A DNA stretch of 64,000 nucleotides from Segatella copri. Lineage in GTDB: Bacteria; Bacteroidota; Bacteroidia; Bacteroidales; Bacteroidaceae. The position numbers and the translations under genes were made by a program. The notes beneath the pieces were generated by a model, which did no database searches, was not told the DNA's origin, and saw only the letters and a program-made list of their open reading frames with translations. The stretch is from positions 1,162,501 through 1,226,500 of the forward strand of contig NZ_CATKVU010000006.1 of NCBI RefSeq assembly GCF_949820605.1, given 5' to 3'. Of the stretch, positions 42,471 to 51,936 are shown one piece after another (position 1 is the first letter of the stretch; the number at the start of each line of letters is the position of its first letter).

Positions 42471-45400
42471 ATGAAAAAGTTAATCTTTTCAGCAGCCCTG
42501 CTCTCAGCAGCACTCTCTGCCAGCGCAGAAGAACATCCGCTCTGGATGCGCTACCCAGCCATCTCGCCCGATGGCACTGCCATTGCCTTCGCTTATAAAG
42601 GCGACCTCTACAGTGTTTCTGTCAACGGCGGTGAAGCACGACAGCTCACAACTCATGCAGCCTTCGATTCGCACCCTGTATGGAGCCCTGACAGCAAGAA
42701 AATTGCCTTCCAGTCTAACCGCGAAGGAAGTCTCGACATCTTCGTAATCGATGCAAAAGGCGGTGCTCCTACCCGACTCACCACTAATAGCGGCAGCGAA
42801 ACACCTATCGCCTTTGCAGACAACGACCATGTGCTCTACTCAGCCAGTCTGCAGCCTACAGCCCAGAGCATCATCTTCGGCGACAACACATTTCCACAAG
42901 TATATAAGGTAAGCACCAAGGGCGGAAGACCGGAACTCTTCTCTACCCTCACCATGGAGGATATCAGCATCGCCAAGAACGGCGACATTCTCTACCACGA
43001 CAAAAAGGGATACGAAGACCCTTGGCGCAAACACCAGAAATCACCTATCGCACGCGACATCTGGCTGAAGAGCAACGGTAAGTTTGCCAAGCAGACTACC
43101 TTTGCCGGCGAAGACCGCTCGCCAGTATGGACATCAGACGAGAAATCATTCTTCTATCTGAGCGAGCAGGACGGCACATTCAATATCTACCGCCGCAGCC
43201 TCAACAGTTCAAGCGACAAGCAGATTACCCACCACAAAGGCAATCCGGTAAGATTCCTCACTGCATCCAGCGCCGACCTGCTCTGCTACGGATATGATGG
43301 CGAAATCTACACCGTGAAAGAAGGTGGAGAGCCTCAGAAGGTGAACATCTCCATTACAACAGATAATGACACTCCAAGCCTCGTACGTCAGATTAAAAGC
43401 TGGGGAGCTACAGAGATTTCCGTTTCGCCAGACGCCAAGGAAGTGGCTTTCGTGATGCATGGCGACGTATACGTAACTTCAGTAGAATACACCACTACCA
43501 AGCGCATTACCGACACACCGCAGCAGGAGCGCAACCTGAGTTTCTCGCCAGACGGCAGAGCCCTGGTCTATGCAGCCGAGCGCAACGGCGTATGGCAGAT
43601 TTACCAGTCTAAGATCAAGAACGAGAAAGAGAAGAACTTCACCTACGCTACCGACATCGAGGAAGAGCAGCTGGTGAAAACAGGCATTACATCGCAGTAT
43701 CCCCAATACTCTCCTGACGGCATGGAAGTGGCTTTCTTCGAAGACCGCGCTGCACTCCGCATCGTCAATCTGAAATCGAAGGAAATCCGCACCGTGCTCG
43801 ACGGCAAATACGTCTACTCTTACAGCGATGGAGACATCGCTTTCGAATGGTCGCCAGACAGCAAATGGCTCCTTTCAACCTATATCGGCAACGGCGGCTG
43901 GAACAACCAGGATATTGCGCTGGTAAAGGCTGACGGCAAAGAGGTTCACAACCTGACCAATTCCGGCTACAGCGACAGCAACGGCAAATGGGTGCTCGAC
44001 GGCAAGGCAATGCTCTTCCAGAGCGACAGAGCCGGCTACCGCAGTCATGGAAGCTGGGGAGCTGAAGACGATGCCTACATCATGTTCTTCGACCTGGACG
44101 CCTACAACCGCTTCAACATGAGCAAGGAAGAAATAGAACTGGCTGACGCCAACAAGGACGAAAAGGAGAAGAAGGAAGACGAGAAGAAGGAAGAGGCTAA
44201 AAAGAAGGCTGACGAAAAGCAGAAAAAGACCGGAAAGATAGAGGTGGAAAAAGTGAAGCCACTGGAGCTGGACATCGAAAACTGCCGCGACAGAATCGTA
44301 CGCCTCACCGCAAACTCTTCGCACATGGGCGATGCTGTGCTCTCTAAAGACGGCGACAAGCTCTACTACCAGGCAGCCTTCGAGGATGATTACGACCTCT
44401 GGCAGCACGACCTGAAGGATGGCTCTACCAAGCTCGTGATGAAGGGCGTAGGACAGGGCAACCTGCAGACCGACAAGGATGTGAAGAACCTCTTTATCTG
44501 CAACGGAAGCAGCATCAAGAAGGTGGATCTGAGCGGATTCAGCACCAAGGACATCAGCTTTGAGGCTAACTTCAACTATAAGCCAGCCGAGGAGCGCCAG
44601 TATCTCTTCGACCACATATGGCGACAGGTGAAAGACAAGTTCTACGACCCTAAGCTTCATGGTGTTGACTGGGAAGGTTACCGCAAAACCTATGAGAAGT
44701 TCCTGCCTTACATCAACAACAATTTCGACTTTCAGGAGATGTTGAGCGAAATGCTTGGCGAGCTGAACGCTTCGCATACAGGAGCCCGCTACTACGCAGG
44801 CAACAGTGCGCTTGCCACCGCCAACCTGGGAGTATTCTTCGACCCTCAGTACCAGGGCGACGGCCTGAAGATTCAGGAGATTATCAAGCGTGGTCCTTTC
44901 GATGTGAAGAATACGGGCGTTACAGCCGGCAGCATCATCGAGAGCATCGACGGCGAGGAGATTAAAGCCGGAATGGACTACTTCCCATTGCTCGACGGAA
45001 AGGTTGGCAAGAATGTACGCCTCGGCATCAGAAACGCCAAGGGCAAGAAGATGGAGGTTACAGTGAAGGCTATCTCTCAGGGCAAACTCAACAACCTGCT
45101 CTACAAGCGATGGGTAGACCGCAACCGCGCTTTCGTTGACAGCATTTCGGGCGGACGCATCGCTTATGTTCACGTTAAGGCGATGGATTCGGAGAGTTTC
45201 CGCACCGTTTACAGCGAACTGCTGAGCGACAAGAATCGAAACAGAGACGCTGTAATCGTAGACGAGCGCCATAATGGTGGCGGCTGGTTACACGATGATC
45301 TATGCACCCTGCTCAACGGCAAGCAGTATCAGGAGTTTGTGCCTCACGGTAAGGTAGTTGGCCGCGATCCGTTCAACAAATGGGTGAAGCCATCTTGCGT

Positions 45401-45704
45401 TATGATCTGCGAGAACGATTACAGCAACGGCCACGGTTTCCCATGGGTTTACAAGGAACTCGGAATCGGCAAGCTGATCGGTGCTCCTGTAGCAGGAACC
45501 ATGACAGCCGTATGGTGGGAAACGCTGATGGACAACACGCTGGTATTCGGTATTCCTCAGGTAGGCTGCCGCGACATGCGTGGCGTGTTCGGCGAGAACA
45601 CCCAGCTGAACCCAGACATCGAGGTTTACAACAGTCCGGAAGATTTCATCAATGGCCATGATACCCAGCTCGAAAGAGCTGTAAAGGAAATGATGAAGAA
45701 ATAA
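42471..45704 (+). CDS. Tricorn-type S41 protease, exported
   Basis: 1077 aa with a signal peptide (cleavage after ASAEE-like SASA). N-terminal WD/TolB-like beta-propeller repeats (YPAISPDGTAIAFAYKGDL; HPVWSPDSKKIAFQSNREG; later LSFSPDGRALVYAAERNG) extend to about 540. A Lys/Glu-rich linker (about 560-590) precedes a tricorn C1 domain, a PDZ domain (about 800-880) and an S41 catalytic domain. The nucleophile region is VMICENDYSNGHGFPW (Ser followed by Asn, whereas tricorn has Ser-Asp), then GAPVAGTMTAVWW. It degrades peptides in the periplasm or at the surface (family inference). Monocistronic, with a strong terminator. Confidence 0.9.
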   Translation: MKKLIFSAALLSAALSASAEEHPLWMRYPAISPDGTAIAFAYKGDLYSVSVNGGEARQLTTHAAFDSHPVWSPDSKKIAFQSNREGSLDIFVIDAKGGAPTRLTTNSGSETPIAFADNDHVLYSASLQPTAQSIIFGDNTFPQVYKVSTKGGRPELFSTLTMEDISIAKNGDILYHDKKGYEDPWRKHQKSPIARDIWLKSNGKFAKQTTFAGEDRSPVWTSDEKSFFYLSEQDGTFNIYRRSLNSSSDKQITHHKGNPVRFLTASSADLLCYGYDGEIYTVKEGGEPQKVNISITTDNDTPSLVRQIKSWGATEISVSPDAKEVAFVMHGDVYVTSVEYTTTKRITDTPQQERNLSFSPDGRALVYAAERNGVWQIYQSKIKNEKEKNFTYATDIEEEQLVKTGITSQYPQYSPDGMEVAFFEDRAALRIVNLKSKEIRTVLDGKYVYSYSDGDIAFEWSPDSKWLLSTYIGNGGWNNQDIALVKADGKEVHNLTNSGYSDSNGKWVLDGKAMLFQSDRAGYRSHGSWGAEDDAYIMFFDLDAYNRFNMSKEEIELADANKDEKEKKEDEKKEEAKKKADEKQKKTGKIEVEKVKPLELDIENCRDRIVRLTANSSHMGDAVLSKDGDKLYYQAAFEDDYDLWQHDLKDGSTKLVMKGVGQGNLQTDKDVKNLFICNGSSIKKVDLSGFSTKDISFEANFNYKPAEERQYLFDHIWRQVKDKFYDPKLHGVDWEGYRKTYEKFLPYINNNFDFQEMLSEMLGELNASHTGARYYAGNSALATANLGVFFDPQYQGDGLKIQEIIKRGPFDVKNTGVTAGSIIESIDGEEIKAGMDYFPLLDGKVGKNVRLGIRNAKGKKMEVTVKAISQGKLNNLLYKRWVDRNRAFVDSISGGRIAYVHVKAMDSESFRTVYSELLSDKNRNRDAVIVDERHNGGGWLHDDLCTLLNGKQYQEFVPHGKVVGRDPFNKWVKPSCVMICENDYSNGHGFPWVYKELGIGKLIGAPVAGTMTAVWWETLMDNTLVFGIPQVGCRDMRGVFGENTQLNPDIEVYNSPEDFINGHDTQLERAVKEMMKK

Positions 45705-45711
45705 ACAGAAC

Positions 45712-45764
45712 GCCCTGCAAGGGTCCAAAAGCAGAACCGCTTTTGTCCTTTGCAGGGCGAATTG
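45712..45764 (+). terminator. Terminator of the tricorn-like gene (GCCCTG family)
   Basis: GCCCTGCAAGGGTCCAAAAG pairs with CTTTTGTCCTTTGCAGGGC (one bulge). The outer stem CGCCCTGxAAG/CTTxCAGGGCGA is shared with the hairpins at 49979 and 59945. Confidence 0.85.
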
Positions 45765-45922
45765 TTTTTGTATCTGACAACATTATTTATTAAACCTTAT
45801 TAACCCCCACAATATCGGCGAAAACCCTTCTGTCATGACATAAAAACCCTCTAAATCTTTACTTTTTTTCTTGAAAAGGACGAAAAAGCAAGTGAAAAAG
45901 CCATAAAATAAAAAAAAATGAG

Positions 45923-45930
45923 TATCTTTG
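45923..45930 (+). promoter_or_regulatory. -7 element of ftsY
   Basis: TATCTTTG followed by C, 22 bp ahead of the ATG at 45952, fixing that ATG rather than the upstream in-frame one. Confidence 0.5.
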
Positions 45931-45951
45931 CAGAAGATAAAAAACAAGATT

Positions 45952-46905
45952 ATGGGATTATTCGGATTATTCAGCAACAAAAAGAAGGAAACTCTCGATA
46001 AGGGACTTGAAAAAACCAAGGAGAGTGTGTTTGGCAAACTGGCGCGCGCCGTTGCCGGAAAGTCTACCGTCGACGATGATGTGCTCGACGATCTCGAAGA
46101 GGTACTCATCACCTCAGATGTAGGTGTAGAAACCACTGTCAAGATTATCCGCCGCATCGAAGAACGTGTGGCCCGCGATAAATATGTTTCAACCAACGAG
46201 CTCAACCGCATTCTGCGCGAGGAAATCGCCATTCTCCTCTCCGAGAATCACAGCGATGACCTGGCAGACTGGGATCTCCCTGCCGACCATAAGCCTTACG
46301 TTATCCTCGTAGTAGGCGTAAACGGCGTGGGCAAGACAACCACCATCGGCAAGCTGGCTTACCAGTTTAAGAAGGCTGGCAAGAAGGTTATGCTGGGAGC
46401 TGCCGACACCTTCCGTGCCGCTGCCGTAGAGCAGATTTGCATCTGGGGCGAGCGCGTGGGTGTGCCTGTAGTGAAACAGCAGATGGGAAGCGACCCGGCA
46501 AGCGTGGCGTTCGACACCCTGCAGAGCGCCAAGGCAAACGGCGCCGACGTGGTGCTCATCGATACGGCAGGCCGACTGCACAACAAGGTGAACCTGATGA
46601 ATGAGCTCAAGAAAATAAAGGAAGTGATGAAGAAGGTAATGCCTGAAGCACCAGACGAGGTAATGCTCGTGCTCGACGGAAGTACCGGACAGAATGCATT
46701 CGAGCAGGCTAAGCAGTTCTCTGCCGTTACCAACATCTCCTCGCTCGCCATCACCAAGCTCGACGGAACCGCTAAGGGCGGCGTTGTCATCGGCATCAGC
46801 GACCAGCTCAAGGTGCCTGTAAAATACATCGGACTGGGCGAAGGTATGGAAGATCTGCAGCTCTTCAACAAGACTGAATTCGTAGACTCGCTCTTTAAAA
46901 ATTAG
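45952..46905 (+). CDS. ftsY: Signal recognition particle receptor FtsY
   Basis: 317 aa from ATG 45952. SRP-type GTPase: helical N domain (about 20-105), then the G domain with VGVNGVGKTTTIGKLA (G1, about 119-134), DTFRAAA (G2), DTAGR (G3, about 202-206) and TKLDGTAKGG (G4, about 261-270). The acidic A domain of E. coli FtsY is missing, as in many Bacteroidota; only a short Lys-rich N-terminal stretch remains. It docks SRP-ribosome complexes at the membrane. It shares a transcript with rimO (3-base gap). Confidence 0.96.
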   Translation: MGLFGLFSNKKKETLDKGLEKTKESVFGKLARAVAGKSTVDDDVLDDLEEVLITSDVGVETTVKIIRRIEERVARDKYVSTNELNRILREEIAILLSENHSDDLADWDLPADHKPYVILVVGVNGVGKTTTIGKLAYQFKKAGKKVMLGAADTFRAAAVEQICIWGERVGVPVVKQQMGSDPASVAFDTLQSAKANGADVVLIDTAGRLHNKVNLMNELKKIKEVMKKVMPEAPDEVMLVLDGSTGQNAFEQAKQFSAVTNISSLAITKLDGTAKGGVVIGISDQLKVPVKYIGLGEGMEDLQLFNKTEFVDSLFKN

Positions 46906-46908
46906 AAA

Positions 46909-48210
46909 ATGAAGAAAAATCAGATAGATATTATTACCCTGGGCTGCTCGAAGAATCTCGTAGACAGCGAGTTGCTGATGAAGCAGTTTGAGGCAAACGG
47001 CTACCATTGCGTTCACGATTCCAAGCGCCCTCAGGGCGAGATAGCCGTCATCAATACGTGCGGATTCATCGAGGATGCAAAGCAGGAAAGCATCGACACC
47101 ATCCTGGAGTTTATCCAGGCTAAGGAAGAAGGCCGACTCAGAAAACTCTACGTAATGGGCTGCCTCTCGCAGCGCTATCAGAAGGAACTGGAAGAAGAAA
47201 TGCCCGAAGTGGATAAGTTCTACGGCAAATTCAACTACAAGCAGCTTCTGCAGGAACTCGGCAAGGCGGAAGTTTCATCCTGCAACGGCCAGCGTCATCT
47301 CACCACTCCGCGCCATTATGCCTACATCAAGATAGCTGAGGGCTGCAACCGCCACTGTGCCTACTGCGCCATTCCTATCATCACCGGCAAGCACGTTTCC
47401 CGTCCTAAGGAAGAGATTCTGCAGGAGGTGCGCGAACTGGTGGCAGAAGGCGTGAAGGAGTTTCAGATTATCGCTCAGGAACTCACCTACTACGGTGTAG
47501 ATATTGACGGCAAGCATCATATTACCGAACTCATCAGCGAGATGGCTGATATTCCGGGCGTGAAATGGATTCGCCTGCATTATGCTTATCCAAATCAGTT
47601 CCCTATGGATCTTCTGGACGTGATGCGCGAGAAGCCAAACGTATGCAAATATCTCGACATTGCCCTCCAGCACATCAGCGACCACATGCTCACCAGCATG
47701 CATCGCCACGTAACGAAGCAGGAAACCATCAATCTGCTGAAGGTCATCCGCGAACGCGTGCCAGGCATTCACATTCGCACTACGCTGATGGTTGGTTTCC
47801 CAGGTGAGACAGATGAGGATTTCCACGAGCTCCTTGACTTCGTACGCGAACAGAGATTTGAGCGCATGGGCGCCTTTTCCTACTCTGAGGAAGAAGGAAC
47901 CTACAGTGCCACCCACTACGAAGACAATGTGCCTGCCGAAGTAAAACAGCGCCGACTGGACGAACTGATGATTCTGCAGCAAGACATCAGCTCTGAGGTT
48001 GAGGCTGATAAGGTGGGCAAAACCATGACCGTTATCATCGACCGCAAGGAAGGCGATTACTACATCGGACGAACAGAGTTCTGTTCTCCTGAAGTAGACC
48101 CAGAGGTTCTGATCCGTGCCGATGAGAAGCGTCTGCGCGTGGGTAGTTTCTATCAGGTAGAAATTACTGCAAGCGAGGAATTTGACCTCTATGGCAAGGT
48201 GGTGAAATAA
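46909..48210 (+). CDS. rimO: Ribosomal protein S12 methylthiotransferase
   Basis: 433 aa. Methylthiotransferase N-domain with three cluster Cys (ITLGCSKN, NTCGF, MGCLSQRY), then radical-SAM domain with CNRHCAYCAIP (Cx3Cx2C, about 144-154) and a C-terminal TRAM domain (about 370-430). The Cys spacing and TLGCSKNLVDSE start are RimO rather than MiaB features. It adds a methylthio group to Asp of ribosomal protein S12. Starts three bases after ftsY. Confidence 0.95.
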   Translation: MKKNQIDIITLGCSKNLVDSELLMKQFEANGYHCVHDSKRPQGEIAVINTCGFIEDAKQESIDTILEFIQAKEEGRLRKLYVMGCLSQRYQKELEEEMPEVDKFYGKFNYKQLLQELGKAEVSSCNGQRHLTTPRHYAYIKIAEGCNRHCAYCAIPIITGKHVSRPKEEILQEVRELVAEGVKEFQIIAQELTYYGVDIDGKHHITELISEMADIPGVKWIRLHYAYPNQFPMDLLDVMREKPNVCKYLDIALQHISDHMLTSMHRHVTKQETINLLKVIRERVPGIHIRTTLMVGFPGETDEDFHELLDFVREQRFERMGAFSYSEEEGTYSATHYEDNVPAEVKQRRLDELMILQQDISSEVEADKVGKTMTVIIDRKEGDYYIGRTEFCSPEVDPEVLIRADEKRLRVGSFYQVEITASEEFDLYGKVVK

Positions 48211-48267
48211 TCATTCTCTCCCCCATAGCCTGGAGTTTTAGAAATTTTGACTACATATTAAATAAAT

Positions 48268-48558
48268 ATGAACAATAAGGAATACATCGCTGAACTGGCT
48301 CAGCAAACCGGCTATTCGCAGGAAGACACCCAGAAGTTGGTGCGCAAGGCGATAGACGCTATGATTGCCGAGTTTGAGGATGGAGAAGCTGTCTCTATCC
48401 CCAATTTTGGCACCTTCGAAGTGAAGAAGCGCATGGAGCGAGTGGTGGTTAATCCTACTACCAAGAAGCGCCAGCTGGTGCCGCCTAAGTTGGTGTTGGG
48501 TTTCCGACCGGTTGCCTCGGTCAAGGAAAAACTAAAGAATGGAGGGGATGAGCAATGA
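48268..48558 (+). CDS. HU-family DNA-binding protein
   Basis: 96 aa. Typical HU/IHF chain: helix 1-2 NKEYIAELAQQTGYSQEDTQ, then VSIPNFGTFEVKKRMERVVV (turn and start of the beta arm), NPTTKKRQLVPPKLVLGFRP (arm with the RxNPxT-like VVNPTT and the invariant Pro region). Ends in K-rich tail. It binds and bends DNA as a dimer, perhaps with the next gene's HU domain. The stop overlaps the next start (ATGA), so the two are translationally coupled. Confidence 0.92.
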   Translation: MNNKEYIAELAQQTGYSQEDTQKLVRKAIDAMIAEFEDGEAVSIPNFGTFEVKKRMERVVVNPTTKKRQLVPPKLVLGFRPVASVKEKLKNGGDEQ

Positions 48559-49958
48559 GCAAATTCAGTTTAAATACACTCGGAACACTGCTGGCTGATA
48601 AGAGCGGGCTGAGCCAGGTGGAAGCAGAACTCTTCATCCGGAAGATGTTTGATGTGTGCAACCAGGGACTCGATGCCGACAAGCAGGTGAAGATAAAATG
48701 GCTGGGCACCTTTAAGGTACAGGCCACGAGAGACCGTGAAAGCATCAATGTGAACACGGGCGAACGCTTCACCATTGAAGGCAGAGACAAACTCACCTTC
48801 ACGCCTGACAACATCCTGAAAGAAATCGTGAACAAGCCATTCGCCCAATTTGAAACGGTGGTGGTAAATGACGGCGTAGATTTCGATGAAATAGATGAGA
48901 AGTTTGGAGAAGAACAGACAGACGAAGCTCCTGCACAAGTAATCGATTTTCTGGACGAAGAAAAAACTGCAACTCCAAATCCGGAGGTTGTCGTAATCGG
49001 ATCTGAAAAGGAAAAAGAAGCCGAAGACGAACTGGCAAAGCAAATTGCTATAGAACAAGCTAAACTGGAAAAATTAAAACAAGCCCAACTGGAGCAGGAA
49101 AGAATACAGAAAGAAAAGCTTGAAAAAGAAAAGCAAGAGCAGGAAAGGCTGGAACAGGAAAGGCTGGAGCAGGAAAGACTGGAGCAAGAAAGGCTGGAGC
49201 AAGAAAGACTGGAGCAAGAGAAACTTGAATTAGCCCAGCAACAGCAAGCCCTGAAAGCAGTTGTTGAACCTGCAGTACCTGCATCAGATGAATCTGAAGA
49301 AGAAGAGGAGGAAGAAGTATCTTCCAATTCTCATCATATTGTTATTCCTCGCTATCTGGTCGTTGCAGTCTGTCTCATCGTAGTAGCTTTGATTGGCGGA
49401 ATGGGATGGTTTGCCTTCAACTATGGTCAGATGACTGCCCAGCGTGATCATCTAGCCATGCAGCTAAACCAGTATCACCAGGCTCCAGCCAAGAAAGTCC
49501 CAGCCAAACCAGCTGCCGCCCCACTCTCTCAGAAACAGAAACTCCGCCAGAAAGCGATGGAAGACAGCATCCGTATGGCTAAAACTGCAGAAGCAGTAAA
49601 ACTGGCTGAAAATTCGGATGAGGAAAGTGCTAGCGCTGAAAAAGCTAAGCAGACTGAAGTAAAAGCTAAGGCTGAAGCGAAAGAAAAGGCTAAAGATAAA
49701 GCCGAAGAAAAGGCTACTTCGAAAATAGCATCATCCCAGTATGATAAGGATGCTCGCGTACGCACGGGAGCTTACCGAATCACAGGAGTTGCCCAGACCG
49801 TTACGGTTGGCGCCGGTCAGACCCTCGAACAGATCAGCACCCGCTATTTAGGTTCCGGAATGGAATGCTACGTAGAAGCCCTGAATGGTACAAGCACCGT
49901 AAAGGCCGGACAGAAAATCAAGATTCCGAAACTGGAATTGAAGAAGAAAAAGAAATAA
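48555..49958 (+). CDS. HU-like domain + coiled coil + TM + LysM protein
   Basis: 467 aa. N-terminal HU-like domain (about 1-95): FSLNTLGTLLADKSGLSQVE, IKWLGTFKVQATRDRESIN, NVNTGERFTIEGRDKLTF. Then an acidic linker and a long Glu/Gln-rich coiled coil (about 155-230) built on ERLEQ repeats. A TM helix follows (about 268-290, YLVVAVCLIVVALIGGMGWF), then an Ala/Lys-rich stretch, and a C-terminal LysM domain (about 415-467, VTVGAGQTLEQISTRYLG). This predicts a cytoplasmic DNA-binding end and a periplasmic peptidoglycan-binding end. Coupled to the upstream HU gene by a 4-bp overlap. Confidence 0.85.
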   Translation: MSKFSLNTLGTLLADKSGLSQVEAELFIRKMFDVCNQGLDADKQVKIKWLGTFKVQATRDRESINVNTGERFTIEGRDKLTFTPDNILKEIVNKPFAQFETVVVNDGVDFDEIDEKFGEEQTDEAPAQVIDFLDEEKTATPNPEVVVIGSEKEKEAEDELAKQIAIEQAKLEKLKQAQLEQERIQKEKLEKEKQEQERLEQERLEQERLEQERLEQERLEQEKLELAQQQQALKAVVEPAVPASDESEEEEEEEVSSNSHHIVIPRYLVVAVCLIVVALIGGMGWFAFNYGQMTAQRDHLAMQLNQYHQAPAKKVPAKPAAAPLSQKQKLRQKAMEDSIRMAKTAEAVKLAENSDEESASAEKAKQTEVKAKAEAKEKAKDKAEEKATSKIASSQYDKDARVRTGAYRITGVAQTVTVGAGQTLEQISTRYLGSGMECYVEALNGTSTVKAGQKIKIPKLELKKKKK

Positions 49959-49978
49959 AATACTGAACAAACAAAAAA

Positions 49979-50021
49979 TCGCCCTGTAAGAGCAAATGTA
50001 ATTTTGCACTTACAGGGCGAC
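49979..50021. terminator. Bidirectional terminator (GCCCTG family)
   Basis: GCCCTGTAAGAGCAAATG pairs with ATTTTGCACTTACAGGGC. It separates the HU-LysM gene from the convergent TlpA-type gene. Shares the outer stem with the hairpins at 45712 and 59945. Confidence 0.8.
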
Positions 50022-50037
50022 ATTGTTTTATGTAACA

Positions 50038-51162
50038 TTACTTGCCCAACACTTCATCAAGCAAAGTATAGAAAGCAGGATCCTCACCAACGATGGTCTT
50101 GATTATCTTACCGTTAGCATCAATCACAATTTTTGTAGGGAAACCCTGAACAGCGTAATCGCTGAGAACCTTACTGTCCTTCGGATTGTAAACATGAATC
50201 CATGGCAACTGGTGCTTCTCAACAGCAGCCTTCCACTTAGCCTCTGTATCATTACAATCTACACCAAGAATTTCAAACTTACCCTTGTACTTCTCGTAAT
50301 ACTCCTTCATCTTAGGCATTCCCTTGATGCACCATCCGCACCATGAACCCCAGAAGTCGAGAACTACAATCTTACCACGAAGGCTGGAAAGTTTGAAATC
50401 ATTTCCTTTAATATCCTTCAGCGTGAAGTCAGGAGCCTCAACACCGGCAGCCTGCACCTTCTTAGCCTTCTCCTCAGCCTCAGCACGCTTCTTAGCCATA
50501 TCAATCATTGGCTGGTAGAAAGCCTTCATTCTGCCGTTCTTCACATTCTCAGAGAGCAAGCTCTGCAGTTTCTCCATCTTGCTGACATCATCAAACTGCT
50601 CGAAAATAGTAGCACAAGCCTCATAATCAGGATGTTGTTTTACGAAATCGAAAATCTTATCGTCCTTTGCCTTTTGCAGGGCAGGAGCCTTCTGCTCATA
50701 CTCTGTCATGATGGTCTGCTGGGGCTCACCATTCTTGATTCTCTGGTTCAGGGAAGCTTCGTAATCTCTCAACTCCTTATTAGCATTCTCCAGCAGAACA
50801 TCTACTTCATGATACTGCTGATAGAACTTAGAACCCGAAATATCAAAGCGGGTCTTTGCATCGCCCTTAACTTCAGCCTTCTCTCCAGGAACACAAGGCA
50901 GGTTGAACATAAATTGACCTGCACCACGATAAGCTTCAGGTGAAAGGAAAACGTATCCGGCAGCCTTATCAAGGTTTGCAGAATAGGTAAACTTGCCATT
51001 CTTCACCAAAACCGTATCCATCTTAACATTTCTGCCCTTGTAAACAAGTACAGAATCGGAATTGAAATTCTTCAAATCCACCTTCAACTGGAAGTTGCTC
51101 TTCTGAGCCATCGCAACAGTTGATGCAAGCATCAACGCCGCAGATAAAATCGCTGTTTTCAT
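50038..51162 (-). CDS. TlpA/ResA-type thioredoxin-fold protein, exported
   Basis: 374 aa with a signal peptide (cleavage near VAMAQ). The N-terminal half is a DUF4369-like beta domain (about 22-120), then a helical linker rich in Lys/Glu/Ala. The C-terminal AhpC/TSA-thioredoxin domain (about 240-374) has WGSWCGWCIKGMP, a CxxC active site CGWC, and the cis-Pro in VQGFPTKIV. Such proteins reduce disulfides or help cytochrome/haem maturation in the periplasm of Bacteroidota. It is the only gene of its transcript, facing the HU-LysM gene. Confidence 0.9.
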   Translation of the reverse strand: MKTAILSAALMLASTVAMAQKSNFQLKVDLKNFNSDSVLVYKGRNVKMDTVLVKNGKFTYSANLDKAAGYVFLSPEAYRGAGQFMFNLPCVPGEKAEVKGDAKTRFDISGSKFYQQYHEVDVLLENANKELRDYEASLNQRIKNGEPQQTIMTEYEQKAPALQKAKDDKIFDFVKQHPDYEACATIFEQFDDVSKMEKLQSLLSENVKNGRMKAFYQPMIDMAKKRAEAEEKAKKVQAAGVEAPDFTLKDIKGNDFKLSSLRGKIVVLDFWGSWCGWCIKGMPKMKEYYEKYKGKFEILGVDCNDTEAKWKAAVEKHQLPWIHVYNPKDSKVLSDYAVQGFPTKIVIDANGKIIKTIVGEDPAFYTLLDEVLGK

Positions 51163-51237
51163 TTTTCTTTTATTATATTTATTCTGATTACACCTTATTA
51201 TATCTAGGGACGAAGAACGTCTGATTCATCTTCATCC

Positions 51238-51891
51238 TTATTCTTCATACTCAGTAGTATCCTCAATACCCGCCTCGGCCAAAGCCTCCTTGCGCTCAAC
51301 GCAGGTTCCGCATTTGCCACAATGCTTTTCACCGCCCTTATAGCAGCTCCAGGTTTCAGCATAGTCAATGCCCAACTTCTTACCTATCTCCGCAATCTGC
51401 CCTTTGGTAATATTCGTATAAGGAGCCACAACGCGCACATCAACGAACGTTCCTGCTTCAGCAGCCTCATCTATCGCCTTGATAAACTCCGGACGGCAGT
51501 CTGGATAAATCGTATGATCGCCACCATGGTTCGCGATGAAAACTTTCTTCAGATTATTACTCTCAGCAATGCCGATGGCAATGCTCAGCATGATTCCATT
51601 ACGGAAAGGAACCACCGTACTCTTCATATTATCATCAGCATAATGACCCTCAGGAATTGCATCGGCACCTTCAAGAAGAGAACTCTTGAAATACTGATGC
51701 ATGAAACCCAAATCTATCGTAATATGCTTGATTCCCAAACGCTCACAATGTATCTTGGCGAAAGGAATTTCACGCTCGTTATGATTACTTCCATAGTTAA
51801 AACTAATGCCGAGTGCAATCTCGTCTTTCTTATCGTAGAGCAGCGTGATGCTATCCATGCCGCCACTCACAATGATTACTGAATCCTTCAT
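51238..51891 (-). CDS. queC: 7-cyano-7-deazaguanine synthase
   Basis: 217 aa. PP-loop ATP pyrophosphatase with SGGMDS (about 9-14). The C-terminal Cys zinc site is CYKGGEKHCGKCGTCVERKEA (quoted in parts: SCYKGGEKHCGKC, GTCVERK). QueC turns carboxy-deazaguanine into preQ0 with ammonia and ATP. queA (last-but-one step) is at 13642-14916; queD/E/F are outside the window. It lies downstream of radA on the minus strand, 45 bp away, and a GTTCAAAGTAA repeat sits right before its start. Confidence 0.95.
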   Translation of the reverse strand: MKDSVIIVSGGMDSITLLYDKKDEIALGISFNYGSNHNEREIPFAKIHCERLGIKHITIDLGFMHQYFKSSLLEGADAIPEGHYADDNMKSTVVPFRNGIMLSIAIGIAESNNLKKVFIANHGGDHTIYPDCRPEFIKAIDEAAEAGTFVDVRVVAPYTNITKGQIAEIGKKLGIDYAETWSCYKGGEKHCGKCGTCVERKEALAEAGIEDTTEYEE

Positions 51892-51892
51892 T

Positions 51893-51927
51893 TTACTTTG
51901 AATTTTGAACTTTGAACTGTATGATTA
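51893..51927 (-). repeat. AAGTTCAAAGTAA-type element before queC
   Basis: On the minus strand: TAATCATACAGTTCAAAG, TTCAAAATTCAAAGTAA, then A and the ATG. It ends one base before the start codon. Confidence 0.75.
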
Positions 51928-51936
51928 CTTTTTACT

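Noticed and set aside
43875..45272. Long minus-strand frame of 465 codons
   Set aside because: Antisense to the tricorn-like gene; its sequence is a codon-bias shadow.
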